Shown: positions 1 to 6,689, counted from the first letter of the stretch. The stretch is DNA of 9,397 nucleotides from Acidimangrovimonas sp. (GCA_030147905.1 JASBUM010000166.1:1-9397); one strand, 5' to 3'. Notes: a model not told the origin generated them from the sequence alone. Numbers and translations are program-made.

Positions 1-362
1 CGCAACGTCTGGAGCATGATCCGCGCGGTCAGGGTGACGGGCTTCATCTCGAAGCGCAGCGTCAGCCGCGTCCGCTCCGCGCTCAGCGTCGCGAAATCAA
101 GCCGCAGGTCACCGTTCATATGTTTCGATTCGCCGTCGAACAGCATCGAGCCGGGGCGCGCCGCCTCTTCAAGCCGCACCGCGAGCCGCCGCGGCTTGCG
201 GTTGAGCGCAAATTGCACCTGCCAGGCCGGGTCGGTGCCCCCGAGCCTGCGCACCTTGGCGCCCCGCAGCGTCGCCAGGCGTTCAAAGCCCTCGAAATCG
301 CTGAAGCTGTCAAAGACGTAATCGGCCGGCGCATCGAGATCGCGGCGCACAACGAAATGCAT
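1..362 (-). CDS. SRPBCC (START-fold) family protein, partial: C-terminus beyond window
   Basis: The minus-strand frame is open from the chosen ATG to the window edge, giving about 120 residues with no stop. It reads MHFVVRRDLDAPADYVF, then SDFEGFERLA, a central strand region, and FEMKPVTLTARIMLQTLR at the edge. The opening pattern of a beta strand followed by dl-dAPadyVFd-fsDFe-fer is typical of the SRPBCC/polyketide-cyclase-like helix-grip fold, which makes a hydrophobic ligand cavity. The ligand and role are unknown. An in-frame ATG lies six codons upstream (378-380). I prefer the ATG at 360-362 because GGGGA sits 7 bases before it and because the family usually starts right at this strand. 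Only 27 bases separate it from the nudC stop on the same strand, so the two are probably cotranscribed. No signal peptide or membrane segment is visible. The family call is firm; the function is not known. Confidence 0.8.
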   Translation of the reverse strand, partial: MHFVVRRDLDAPADYVFDSFSDFEGFERLATLRGAKVRRLGGTDPAWQVQFALNRKPRRLAVRLEEAARPGSMLFDGESKHMNGDLRLDFATLSAERTRLTLRFEMKPVTLTARIMLQTL

Positions 363-389
363 TCTGGCTTCCCCGGCCATTACCCCGTG

Positions 390-1355
390 CTATTCGAGAC
401 GATCGGCCAGCCAGTTGGCAACAAGGAAATGGGCGATCGCGCCGCGCCGCGCCGGTCTGATGCGGTCGTGCAACCCCGCCATCACCGCGACCATCTCCTC
501 GCGGCCCACCCAGCAGGCATCGTCCAGCTCCACCGGATCGCGCCGGATGGCGAAAGTCAGTGCCTCGGCCCGGCAGCCGATCATCAACGAGGCGGGGAAG
601 GGCCAGGGCTGACTGGCGAGGTAACGCACCGCACCCACCTGCACGCCGGATTCCTCGGCCACCTCGCGGCGCACGGCGGCCTCGATCGTCTCACCCGGTT
701 CGACGAAGCCCGCCAGAAGCGAATACATCCCCTCGGGCCAGCCGTGCGAGCGCCCCAGCAGCACCGCGTTGGCGCGCGTGACGAGCATGATGACGACCGG
801 ATCGGTGCGGGGGAAATGATGGGCCTCGCAGGAGGGGCAGCGCCGCTGCCAGCCCCCCTGCTCGATCACGCTCGGGGCCCCGCAGGCGGCGCAGAAGCCA
901 TGGGAGCGGTGCCAGTTCAACAAGGCGCGGGCGGTCGCGGCGGACTGCGCGTCCAGCGTATCAAGGCCTGCCATCACCATGCGCAGATCGGCAAATCCCC
1001 ATCCCGCGGGCAGATCCGGATGGGCAACGACGGTTGCATCGAAGAGCCCGCCCGCCCCCTCGGGCAGCCGCGCAGGCTCCCACGCCGAGACGTCCGCCGC
1101 GAAGCGTGCGCCCTGCCCGTCCGCACCCAGGAAGATCCAGGCGGGATCGGATGCCCGCACCAGCGCATGATCGGGCGCCAGCCAGATCAGGCCGCCGCCT
1201 CCCTCCGCGTCGATCAGCGGCTTGCCCCGCCACAGCGGAAGCACGCGCGTCGAGGCCTGCGCGCGCAGCCGGTTCAGGGCCTGCGAGTCACCGCGAAGCT
1301 GTGCCGCACGATCAAGCGGCGCCGCCGCGAAGGTCACCGTTTCAGCAATGCGCAT
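390..1355 (-). CDS. nudC: NAD(+) diphosphatase / NAD-cap RNA decapping Nudix hydrolase NudC
   Basis: 321 residues. The N-terminal domain (1-150) is variable, as in NudC proteins. A zinc ribbon follows with C155-x2-C158 and C173-x2-C176. The Nudix fold then carries the full Nudix box at residues 216-238: G216, E222, R230-E231, E234-E235 and G237 match G-x5-E-x7-RE-U-x-EE-x-G-U. Just after it comes SQPWPFPASLM (248-258), the signature that separates NudC from other Nudix enzymes. The family cleaves NADH/NAD to NMN(H) and AMP with Mg or Mn, and removes NAD caps from RNA 5' ends in the cytoplasm. The length is longer than the roughly 257 residues of the E. coli protein but usual for alphaproteobacteria. 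The ATG is preceded by GGGAGG with 7 bases spacing, a strong ribosome site. It is transcribed away from cpdB and likely together with the SRPBCC gene downstream. Confidence 0.95.
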   Translation of the reverse strand: MRIAETVTFAAAPLDRAAQLRGDSQALNRLRAQASTRVLPLWRGKPLIDAEGGGGLIWLAPDHALVRASDPAWIFLGADGQGARFAADVSAWEPARLPEGAGGLFDATVVAHPDLPAGWGFADLRMVMAGLDTLDAQSAATARALLNWHRSHGFCAACGAPSVIEQGGWQRRCPSCEAHHFPRTDPVVIMLVTRANAVLLGRSHGWPEGMYSLLAGFVEPGETIEAAVRREVAEESGVQVGAVRYLASQPWPFPASLMIGCRAEALTFAIRRDPVELDDACWVGREEMVAVMAGLHDRIRPARRGAIAHFLVANWLADRLE

Positions 1356-1421
1356 GGACCTGCCTCCCTTTGTCGTTTCCTCGCACGGGCGACGGGCCGA
1401 GGCAATCCGGACCGCAGGGCG

Positions 1422-1438
1422 CGATCATCCCGTGATCG
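1422..1438. promoter_or_regulatory. Palindrome CGATCA-N5-TGATCG upstream of nudC
   Basis: The sequence CGATCATCCCGTGATCG has perfect 6-base arms around a 5-base centre, and lies 67 bases upstream of the nudC start in the nudC/cpdB divergent region. Its size and symmetry suit a dimeric regulator. I cannot name the protein. A chance palindrome or a transcript hairpin is also possible. Confidence 0.3.
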
Positions 1439-1532
1439 TGCCTTTCCCGGCCCTCGCGACGCGGCACCGCGGCACCGCGCGCGCAGGAGCGGCAGCCTGT
1501 CACACCGGGGCAGCGTGCCGCACCGGTCCAAG

Positions 1533-1546
1533 TTGACAATTGTCAT
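1533..1546. promoter_or_regulatory. Operator-like palindrome TTGACAATTGTCAT, overlapping a possible -35 of cpdB
   Basis: TGACAATTGTCA (1534-1545) is a perfect 12-base palindrome. The 14-base site differs at one end position from the FNR/FixK-type pattern TTGA(C/T)-N4-(G/A)TCAA. It also contains TTGACA (1533-1538), an ideal -35 hexamer toward cpdB, although no good -10 is seen 16-18 bases downstream. Either reading puts a control site about 90 bases before cpdB and 180 before nudC. The symmetry is seen directly; the regulator is an inference. Confidence 0.4.
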
Positions 1547-1632
1547 GCCACCATCGCAAAACGCGGTCGTAAGTTGTATCTTGAATGTAATTTTCGCCTC
1601 ACCCGCGCCGAGGTGAAAATCTGGGGGATGAT

Positions 1633-3624
1633 TTGGCGCCACGACATCGCTTCTCCGCGACCGCGGGACCTGGGCAGGTTCACCTCCGGCTGCTGGCCAC
1701 GTCGGACCTGCACAGCCATGTATTTTCTTACGACTACTACCTGGACAAGCCGGTGGGCGCCTTCGGGCTGGCGATGACCGCGCGCCTGATCGCGATCGCG
1801 CGCGGCGAGGCGGCCAACAGCCTGGTGATGGACAACGGCGACTTCCTCCAGGGCAATCCGCTGAGCGACTACATCGCCTACCACGGCAAACGGACCGCCG
1901 GCACCCGCCACAGCGTGATCGCCGCGATGGAGGCGGCGGGCATCGAGGTGGCCGCGCTGGGCAACCATGAATTCAACTATGGGCTGGAATTCCTGATGTC
2001 GTCGCTGGCGGGGGCGGGTTTTCCGGTGGTCTCGGCGAATGTGCTGCGCGTTCCACCCCCCGAGACGGAACGGCGGCCGCGTCACGCCGGGGCGGCGGCG
2101 CCGCTGGTGCCGCCCTACGTGATCTTGCCGCGCACCGTGACCGACGGCGCCGGACGCCGGCAGCGGCTGAAGATCGGCGTCATCGGTTTCACGCCGCCAC
2201 AGATCATGACCTGGGACCGGGACCACCTCGACGGGCGCGTGACGGTCCGCGACATTGTCGAGACCGCGCGCGAAATGGTGCCGCGCATACGTGCGGCCGG
2301 CGCCGATCTGGTCATCGCGCTCGCGCATACGGGGATCGGGCCGGACGAACACCGGCCGATGATGGAGAATGCCGCCATCCCGCTTGCCCGGGTGGACGGG
2401 ATCGACGCCCTGGTGGGCGGCCACATCCACGCCGTCTTCCCGGCGGCCGGATTCGCCGGCGACCCGTCCATCGACCCCGAGCGAGGCACGATCGCCGGCG
2501 TGCCCGCGGTCATGGCCGGCTTCTGGGGCGCCCATCTGGGTGTGATCGACCTGATGGTCGAGCGGACGAACGGCCGCTGGAAGGTCATCGCGCATGAATG
2601 TGCGGTGCGAGGCCTGCAGCCGTCTTCGGGGGGCGGCGCAGACCGCCAGCCCTGCGACACCGGGACGACGCCCGGCCGCGCGCCGCCGCCATCGGCGGGG
2701 CCGCCCCCCCTGCGCGCGGTGGGCGCGGTGATGGAGGCCGCGCGCGCCGATCATGTCGCGACACTGGCCTATATCCGCCGCCCCGTCGGTAGCACCCGGC
2801 GCCCGCTGCACAGCTATTTCTCGCTGCTCCACGCGGATAGGGCGCTGCGCGTGGTTGCAGATGCCAAGAGCGACTACCTGGCGCGGCTGGTGGCAGGCAC
2901 CGAACACGAGGGCGTGCCGATCCTTGCCACTGCGAGCCCCTGCAAATGCGGCGGCTGGGGCGGTCCACAATGGTACACGGATATCGCGCCAGGCGATGTG
3001 GCGTTGCGCGGCATCGCCGATCTGTATCTGTTTCCGAACTATTTCCGCTCGCTTCTGCTGACGGGTGCCGGAATTGCGGAATGGCTGGAGCGTTCGGCCG
3101 CGATCTACCGACAGATCGCGCCCGGCGCGTCGGACGAGCCGTTGATCAATCCGCTGGCGCCGAGCACCCATTACGATGTCATCTTCGGACTGCGCTACGA
3201 CATCGATGCCAGCGTGCCCGCCCGCTATGACGCCCATGGCCGGCTGGTGGCGCCCGAATCCCGACGGATCCGGAACCTCCGGCTGGCGGATGGTCAGCCG
3301 CTCGATCCGGAGGCGACCTGCCTGCTGGCGACCAACAGCTATCGCGCGGCCGGCGGCGGCAACTTTCCCGGTGCCGGCGCCGGCAGCCAGTTTCTGGCCG
3401 GCCCCGACGCGATTCGCGACATCCTCCGCCGGTATCTGCATGCCAACAGTCCCCTCGCCCCCGAGACCGATCCGGTCTTCGGACTGCGCGGTGCGGCGGG
3501 TGCGCGCGTTCTGTTCGACACCGGACCGGGGGCGGAACGGCATCTGTCGGAAATCGCCCATCTCTCGCCCGAGCCCCTGGGGCTGACGGCCCAGGGCTTC
3601 CTGCGCTTGCGTCTGCATCTGTAG
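1633..3624 (+). CDS. cpdB: CpdB-like 2',3'-cyclic-nucleotide 2'-phosphodiesterase/3'-nucleotidase
   Basis: 663 residues of the two-domain 5'-nucleotidase superfamily. The N-terminal metallophosphoesterase domain (about 18-325) shows ATSDLHSH (D25, H27), MDNGDFLQG (D67-D70), GNHEFNYG (N111, H112), H232 in AHTG, and GGHIH (H264, H266), the usual two-metal ligands. The C-terminal nucleotide-binding domain (about 365-640) has LYLFPNYFRSLLLTG, YDVIFGLRYDID and ATNSYRAAGGG. The family hydrolyses cyclic 2',3'-nucleotides and 3'-nucleotides. The start is TTG at 1633: an in-frame stop at 1588 rules out a longer form, no ATG lies between, and GGGGGA precedes it by 4 bases. Family members are often periplasmic, but the N-terminus MAPRHRFSATAGPGQ has no hydrophobic leader, so a cytoplasmic site or a mis-set start must be considered. 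A G/P/S-rich insert (about 328-360) joins the domains. The usual PFKAGGRGGP-like motif reads PCKCGGWGGP (436-445); that comparison is from memory. It appears to be a single-gene unit. Confidence 0.88.
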   Translation: MAPRHRFSATAGPGQVHLRLLATSDLHSHVFSYDYYLDKPVGAFGLAMTARLIAIARGEAANSLVMDNGDFLQGNPLSDYIAYHGKRTAGTRHSVIAAMEAAGIEVAALGNHEFNYGLEFLMSSLAGAGFPVVSANVLRVPPPETERRPRHAGAAAPLVPPYVILPRTVTDGAGRRQRLKIGVIGFTPPQIMTWDRDHLDGRVTVRDIVETAREMVPRIRAAGADLVIALAHTGIGPDEHRPMMENAAIPLARVDGIDALVGGHIHAVFPAAGFAGDPSIDPERGTIAGVPAVMAGFWGAHLGVIDLMVERTNGRWKVIAHECAVRGLQPSSGGGADRQPCDTGTTPGRAPPPSAGPPPLRAVGAVMEAARADHVATLAYIRRPVGSTRRPLHSYFSLLHADRALRVVADAKSDYLARLVAGTEHEGVPILATASPCKCGGWGGPQWYTDIAPGDVALRGIADLYLFPNYFRSLLLTGAGIAEWLERSAAIYRQIAPGASDEPLINPLAPSTHYDVIFGLRYDIDASVPARYDAHGRLVAPESRRIRNLRLADGQPLDPEATCLLATNSYRAAGGGNFPGAGAGSQFLAGPDAIRDILRRYLHANSPLAPETDPVFGLRGAAGARVLFDTGPGAERHLSEIAHLSPEPLGLTAQGFLRLRLHL

Positions 3625-3657
3625 ACGACGTGGCACCGGATGCCCCCCGCGCCGGAC

Positions 3658-3685
3658 TTGCGCCGGGCCGCGCCATCGCCTAAAT
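3658..3685 (+). promoter_or_regulatory. Promoter of the SRP RNA gene
   Basis: The -35 TTGCGC (3658-3663, within CTTGCG) and -10 CTAAAT (3680-3685) are separated by 16 bases. Both resemble alphaproteobacterial vegetative elements (CTTGAC, CTATAT). The expected transcription start is near 3691-3693, which is where the terminal helix of the SRP RNA begins. That agreement is the main support. Confidence 0.5.
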
Positions 3686-3690
3686 GAAGC

Positions 3691-3788
3691 GCGAGAGGTT
3701 GGCGCGGGCGAGCGCCTCGCCAACCCGGTCAGGTCCGGAAGGAAGCAGCCGTAACGAGTCCCGCTTGGGTCGTTGTCCAGCCTCTCAC
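3691..3788 (+). ncRNA. ffs: Signal recognition particle RNA, small bacterial (4.5S) type
   Basis: The conserved SRP core GTCAGGTCCGGAAGGAAGCA begins at 3729 and continues GCCGTAAC. It contains the GGAA tetraloop at 3737-3740 closed by TCC/GGA, and the asymmetric and symmetric loops that bind the Ffh M domain. The ends close perfectly: GAGAGGTTGG (3693-3702) pairs with CCAGCCTCTC (3777-3786), with one G-U. The length of about 98 nt fits the short bacterial form without an Alu domain. The RNA works with Ffh and FtsY to target nascent membrane proteins to the membrane. It lies upstream of dnaX, an arrangement I recall as common in this group. The exact ends are estimated from the helix and promoter. 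Confidence 0.96.
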
Positions 3789-3830
3789 CTGCCGCCAGGC
3801 CGCCGGATGGGCTGCCACAGAGGCGGCGGG
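3788..3830 (+). terminator. Stem-loop just after ffs (processing or termination structure)
   Basis: CCTGCCGCC (3788-3796) can pair with GGCGGCGGG (3822-3830), nine pairs including one T-G, across a 25-base loop. It directly follows the SRP RNA. There is no T-run after it, so it may mark 3' processing or Rho-assisted ending instead of intrinsic termination. Confidence 0.3.
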
Positions 3831-3863
3831 GCGCCCGAACGCCGCATTCACAGCAGCTTTCGA

Positions 3864-3889
3864 GGCGCCGCATCCGAGGTGCCGCTTTT
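3864..3889 (+). terminator. Candidate intrinsic terminator, weak
   Basis: GGCGCC (3864-3869) pairs with GGTGCC (3878-3883) around an 8-base loop, followed by GC and TTTT (3886-3889). It would end ffs read-through before the DUF202 gene. The stem is only 6 pairs and the T-tract is short. Confidence 0.3.
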
Positions 3890-3934
3890 CCGCCAATCCC
3901 GGACGCGCCGCTTTCGCCCCCTCGTCGCATGCCC

Positions 3935-3946
3935 TATTCTGAATGA
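3935..3946 (+). promoter_or_regulatory. Possible -10 element giving a leaderless DUF202 mRNA
   Basis: TATTCT (3935-3940) is close to the -10 consensus, and a start 7 bases after it would fall on the A of the ATG at 3947. No Shine-Dalgarno sequence precedes that ATG. The -35 position (TTTCGC, 3912-3917) is poor. Confidence 0.3.
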
Positions 3947-4399
3947 ATGAAACAGCTTCGCGATTCAGAAAGCGGAACGCGGCGCCTGCGCGACAGCGAT
4001 GTCGGCGTGGCGGGGGCCGATGACGCCGATGACGACGCGGCGGGCACACCGACCGTGCCATACGATCCGCGCACCGGCTGGGCCGCTGAACGCACGCTGC
4101 TTGCCATCGAGAGGACCTATGCCGGCTGGATGCGTACCGGCATGGGGGCCCAGGCCGTGGCGGCAGGGCTGATCGCGGCACTTCCGCGACCGCCCGCGAA
4201 CTGGCTGGGCAAGTCGACGGCAAGCGTCTTCCTGTTCGCCGCAGCGCTGATCTTCATCGCCGGACACCGCCATTCTCGGCGGCTGCTCAGGCAGTTGCCG
4301 AAGGATGTGCCGCTGCCCCAGCGGTCGCACTTCACCCGCATCACCGTCCTGTTTCTCGTCGCAACCGTGATGATCGCGGCGATGATCTGGCTGACCTGA
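3947..4399 (+). CDS. DUF202 (YidH-type) small inner-membrane protein
   Basis: 150 residues. After an acidic, low-complexity N-terminus (1-40, with a DDADDD run at 25-30) comes AAERTLLAIERTYAGWMRTGMGAQAV (46-71). This matches the DUF202 hallmark of a conserved NERT-like stretch followed by W-x-RTG. Three membrane segments are expected at about 64-80, 91-106 and 131-149, separated by a basic loop RHSRRLLRQ (108-116). The molecular function of the family is unknown. The start is one of two overlapping ATGs; only the one at 3947 gives the DUF202 frame, while that at 3943 enters another frame. No ribosome site is visible before it, which may reflect leaderless translation. It stands alone between ffs and dnaX, with 89 bases before dnaX, and need not be functionally tied to either. 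Confidence 0.82.
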   Translation: MKQLRDSESGTRRLRDSDVGVAGADDADDDAAGTPTVPYDPRTGWAAERTLLAIERTYAGWMRTGMGAQAVAAGLIAALPRPPANWLGKSTASVFLFAAALIFIAGHRHSRRLLRQLPKDVPLPQRSHFTRITVLFLVATVMIAAMIWLT

Positions 4400-4420
4400 A
4401 CGATCGCGCGGCCCCGTCGC

Positions 4421-4448
4421 TGGACGCGGCGAGCGCGGCGGCCTAGTG
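4421..4448 (+). promoter_or_regulatory. Possible promoter of the dnaX-ybaB-recR operon
   Basis: TGGACG (4421-4426) and CTAGTG (4443-4448) are 16 bases apart in the gap between the DUF202 gene and dnaX. The layout matches the ffs promoter, but each box has at least two mismatches. Read-through from the DUF202 gene is an alternative. Confidence 0.3.
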
Positions 4449-4488
4449 TGCGCCAGACGGAGCATGCGCCCGAAGCAAGTGAGGCCCA

Positions 4489-6345
4489 ATGAGCGAGACG
4501 CCACAGACCGGTTACCGTGTCCTCGCCCGCAAATACCGCCCCGAGACCTTTGCCGATCTCATCGGTCAGGACGCGATGGTGCGTACGCTGAAGAACGCCT
4601 TTGCCGCCGACCGCATCGCCCAGGCCTTTATCATGACCGGCATCCGCGGAACCGGAAAGACGACTACCGCGCGGATCATCGCCAAGGGGCTGAACTGCGT
4701 CGGCCCCGACGGCCGGGGCGGCCCCACGACCGAACCCTGCGGGCGCTGCGAGCCCTGCCGCGCGATCACCGAGGGCCGCCACGTCGACGTGATGGAGATG
4801 GATGCCGCCTCGCGCACCGGCGTGGGCGACATCCGCGAGATCATCGACAGCGTGCATTACCGGGCCGCCAGTGCGCGCTACAAGATCTACATCATCGACG
4901 AGGTCCACATGCTCTCGACCAGCGCGTTCAACGCGCTGCTCAAGACGCTTGAGGAACCGCCCGAGCATGTGAAGTTCATCTTCGCCACGACCGAGATCCG
5001 CAAGGTCCCGGTCACCGTCCTGTCGCGATGCCAACGTTTCGACCTGCGCCGGATCGAACCCGAGGTGATGATCGCCCATCTGCGGCGCATCGCCGGCGCG
5101 GAAGGCGCCGTGATCGCGGACGAGGCGCTCGCGCTCATCACCCGCGCGGCCGAAGGATCGGTGCGGGATGCGGTCAGCCTGCTCGATCAGGCGATCAGTC
5201 ACGGCGCCGGGGAAACCACCGCCGATCAGGTGCGCGCCATGCTGGGGCTTGCCGATCGCGGCCGGGTGCTTGACCTGTTCGACATGATCGTGCGCGGCGA
5301 CGCGGCCGGCTCGCTGAACGAATTGTCGGCGCAATATGCCGATGGCGCGGATCCCCTTGCGGTGCTGCGAGACCTGGCCGAGATCACGCATTGGCTGTCG
5401 GTCATCAAGATCACGCCCGAGGCGGCCGAGGATCCCACCGTCTCGCCCGACGAACGCCTGCGTGGCCGCAGCATGGCCGAGAAGCTGGCGATGCGCGTCC
5501 TGACCCGCATGTGGCAGATGCTTCTCAAGGCGCTCGATGAGGTGGGCCAGGCGCCCAACACGATGATGGCCGCCGAAATGGCGGTGATCCGGCTGACCCA
5601 CGTGGCGGATCTGCCCGACCCCGAGACGCTGATCCGCCGGCTTCAGGACGCGCCCGCACGCGACGGGGGCGGGGCGCCATCCGGCCGGTCCGGGCCTCCC
5701 CCCGGCGCCACGACCTCCGCCGATGCCCGGCCGGCGCCCGGCGGTGGATCGAACGGCCCCGTCACAGGCGGCCCGGCGCCGTCCGCGCGCGGCCTGCCCC
5801 CGACCGCGCTCCGGGGCGGCAGTGCAGGCCACGCAAGCGCAGTGACGGCGATGGCGCTCGGCCATGATCCGGCTGCGGCGCTTGCGCGTTACGGGCATTT
5901 CGGCGCCATCGTCGAGCTGATCCGCGCCCATCGCGACGTCAAGCTGCTGATCGATGTCGAAACCGGCGTCCGGCTTGTCCATTACGCCCCCGGCCGGATC
6001 GAGTTCGAGGCCGCGCCCGATGCGCCGTCCGATCTCGCCCAGCGGCTGGCGACGCGGCTGCAGGGCTGGACCGGCGTACGCTGGGCGGTAAGCATCGTCG
6101 CCGACGGCGGCGCGCCGACCATCGCCGAGACCCGCGAACGCGAGCGCCTTGACCAGCAGCAGGAGGCACGTCAGAACCCGATCGTGCAGGCCGTCTTCGC
6201 GGCCTTCCCTAAGGCCCGCTTTGCCGAGATCCGCACCCCCGAGGCCATGGCGCGCTCGGCCGCGGCCGAGGCCCTGCCGGCCGCCGAGGACGACGAGAAC
6301 GACGAAGACTGGGACCCGTTCGAAGACAGCCAGGAGAACGCGTGA
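4489..6345 (+). CDS. dnaX: DNA polymerase III subunit tau (clamp loader ATPase)
   Basis: 618 residues. The AAA+ motor holds Walker A GIRGTGKT (51-58), a zinc module C70, C84, C87, C90, Walker B IIDEVH (135-140), sensor 1 FATTE (165-169), the SRC arginine finger S179-R180-C181, and sensor 2 GSVRDAVSLLDQ (223-234). Domain III (about 255-375) builds the clamp-loader collar. A Gly/Pro/Ala-rich linker follows (about 388-450), then the C-terminal tau-specific region (about 455-618), which in this family contacts the polymerase alpha subunit and helicase, ending in an acidic tail. The protein loads the beta clamp with delta and delta'. The ATG follows GTGAGG with 5 bases spacing. It is the first gene of dnaX-ybaB-recR, and its TGA overlaps the next ATG by one base. 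I see no A-rich slippery heptamer like the one that makes gamma in E. coli. Confidence 0.97.
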   Translation: MSETPQTGYRVLARKYRPETFADLIGQDAMVRTLKNAFAADRIAQAFIMTGIRGTGKTTTARIIAKGLNCVGPDGRGGPTTEPCGRCEPCRAITEGRHVDVMEMDAASRTGVGDIREIIDSVHYRAASARYKIYIIDEVHMLSTSAFNALLKTLEEPPEHVKFIFATTEIRKVPVTVLSRCQRFDLRRIEPEVMIAHLRRIAGAEGAVIADEALALITRAAEGSVRDAVSLLDQAISHGAGETTADQVRAMLGLADRGRVLDLFDMIVRGDAAGSLNELSAQYADGADPLAVLRDLAEITHWLSVIKITPEAAEDPTVSPDERLRGRSMAEKLAMRVLTRMWQMLLKALDEVGQAPNTMMAAEMAVIRLTHVADLPDPETLIRRLQDAPARDGGGAPSGRSGPPPGATTSADARPAPGGGSNGPVTGGPAPSARGLPPTALRGGSAGHASAVTAMALGHDPAAALARYGHFGAIVELIRAHRDVKLLIDVETGVRLVHYAPGRIEFEAAPDAPSDLAQRLATRLQGWTGVRWAVSIVADGGAPTIAETRERERLDQQQEARQNPIVQAVFAAFPKARFAEIRTPEAMARSAAAEALPAAEDDENDEDWDPFEDSQENA

Positions 6346-6689
6346 TGATCAAGGGTTTGGGCGGCCTGGGCGACATGGCCAAGATGATGCAGGCGGCACA
6401 GGAAATGCAGGCCAAGATCGAGACGCTGGGCGAGGAGATGGCGCGTGTCACCGTCACCGGCGAGGCCGGCGCGGGACTGGTGCGCGCCACCGCCACCGCC
6501 AAGGGCGAACTGACCGGGCTGGAGATCGACCCGTCGATCTTCGTGCCCTCGGAAAAGGCCGTGGCCGAGGATCTGATCCTTGCCGCGATCAAGGACGCCC
6601 AGGCGCGCGCGGCCGAACGCTATCAGCAGGAGATGCGGCGCCTGACCGAAAGCATGGGCCTGCCTCCCGACATCAAGCTGCCCTTCTGA
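6345..6689 (+). CDS. ybaB: YbaB/EbfC nucleoid-associated protein
   Basis: 114 residues, the normal family size. The N-terminal helix carries [22 protein letters not shown] (1-22), a Met/Gln-rich amphipathic pattern typical of YbaB. A beta region follows ([32 protein letters not shown], 35-66), then the helix [23 protein letters not shown] and the tail [11 protein letters not shown]. The family forms homodimers that bind DNA and may link replication or repair to chromosome structure. The ATG at 6345 is preferred over a GTG three bases earlier because AGGAG (6332-6336) is 8 bases upstream and family members begin M-(I/L)-K-G-L. The TGATG overlap with dnaX implies translational coupling. Confidence 0.95.
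   Translation: MIKGLGGLGDMAKMMQAAQEMQAKIETLGEEMARVTVTGEAGAGLVRATATAKGELTGLEIDPSIFVPSEKAVAEDLILAAIKDAQARAAERYQQEMRRLTESMGLPPDIKLPF

Noticed and set aside
120..1616. 498-codon plus-strand open frame opposite nudC and the SRPBCC gene
   Set aside because: It lies antisense to clear protein families, and its composition is typical of antisense frames of GC-rich genes.
1543..3930. 795-codon open frame on the minus strand opposite cpdB
   Set aside because: It is composed of Arg/Gly/His/Pro/Asp-rich shadow sequence with no domain pattern and runs across cpdB and ffs. GC-rich genes commonly leave the opposite frame open.
3789..3946. Small gene between ffs and the DUF202 gene
   Set aside because: The 158 bases show stems and a promoter-like box but no reading frame with a ribosome site and protein-like composition.
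4117..5982. 621-codon minus-strand open frame opposite dnaX
   Set aside because: It is antisense to a fully recognisable dnaX, with no motif of its own.
6342..6344. GTG as the ybaB start
   Set aside because: The ATG three bases later has better ribosome-site spacing and matches the family N-terminus.
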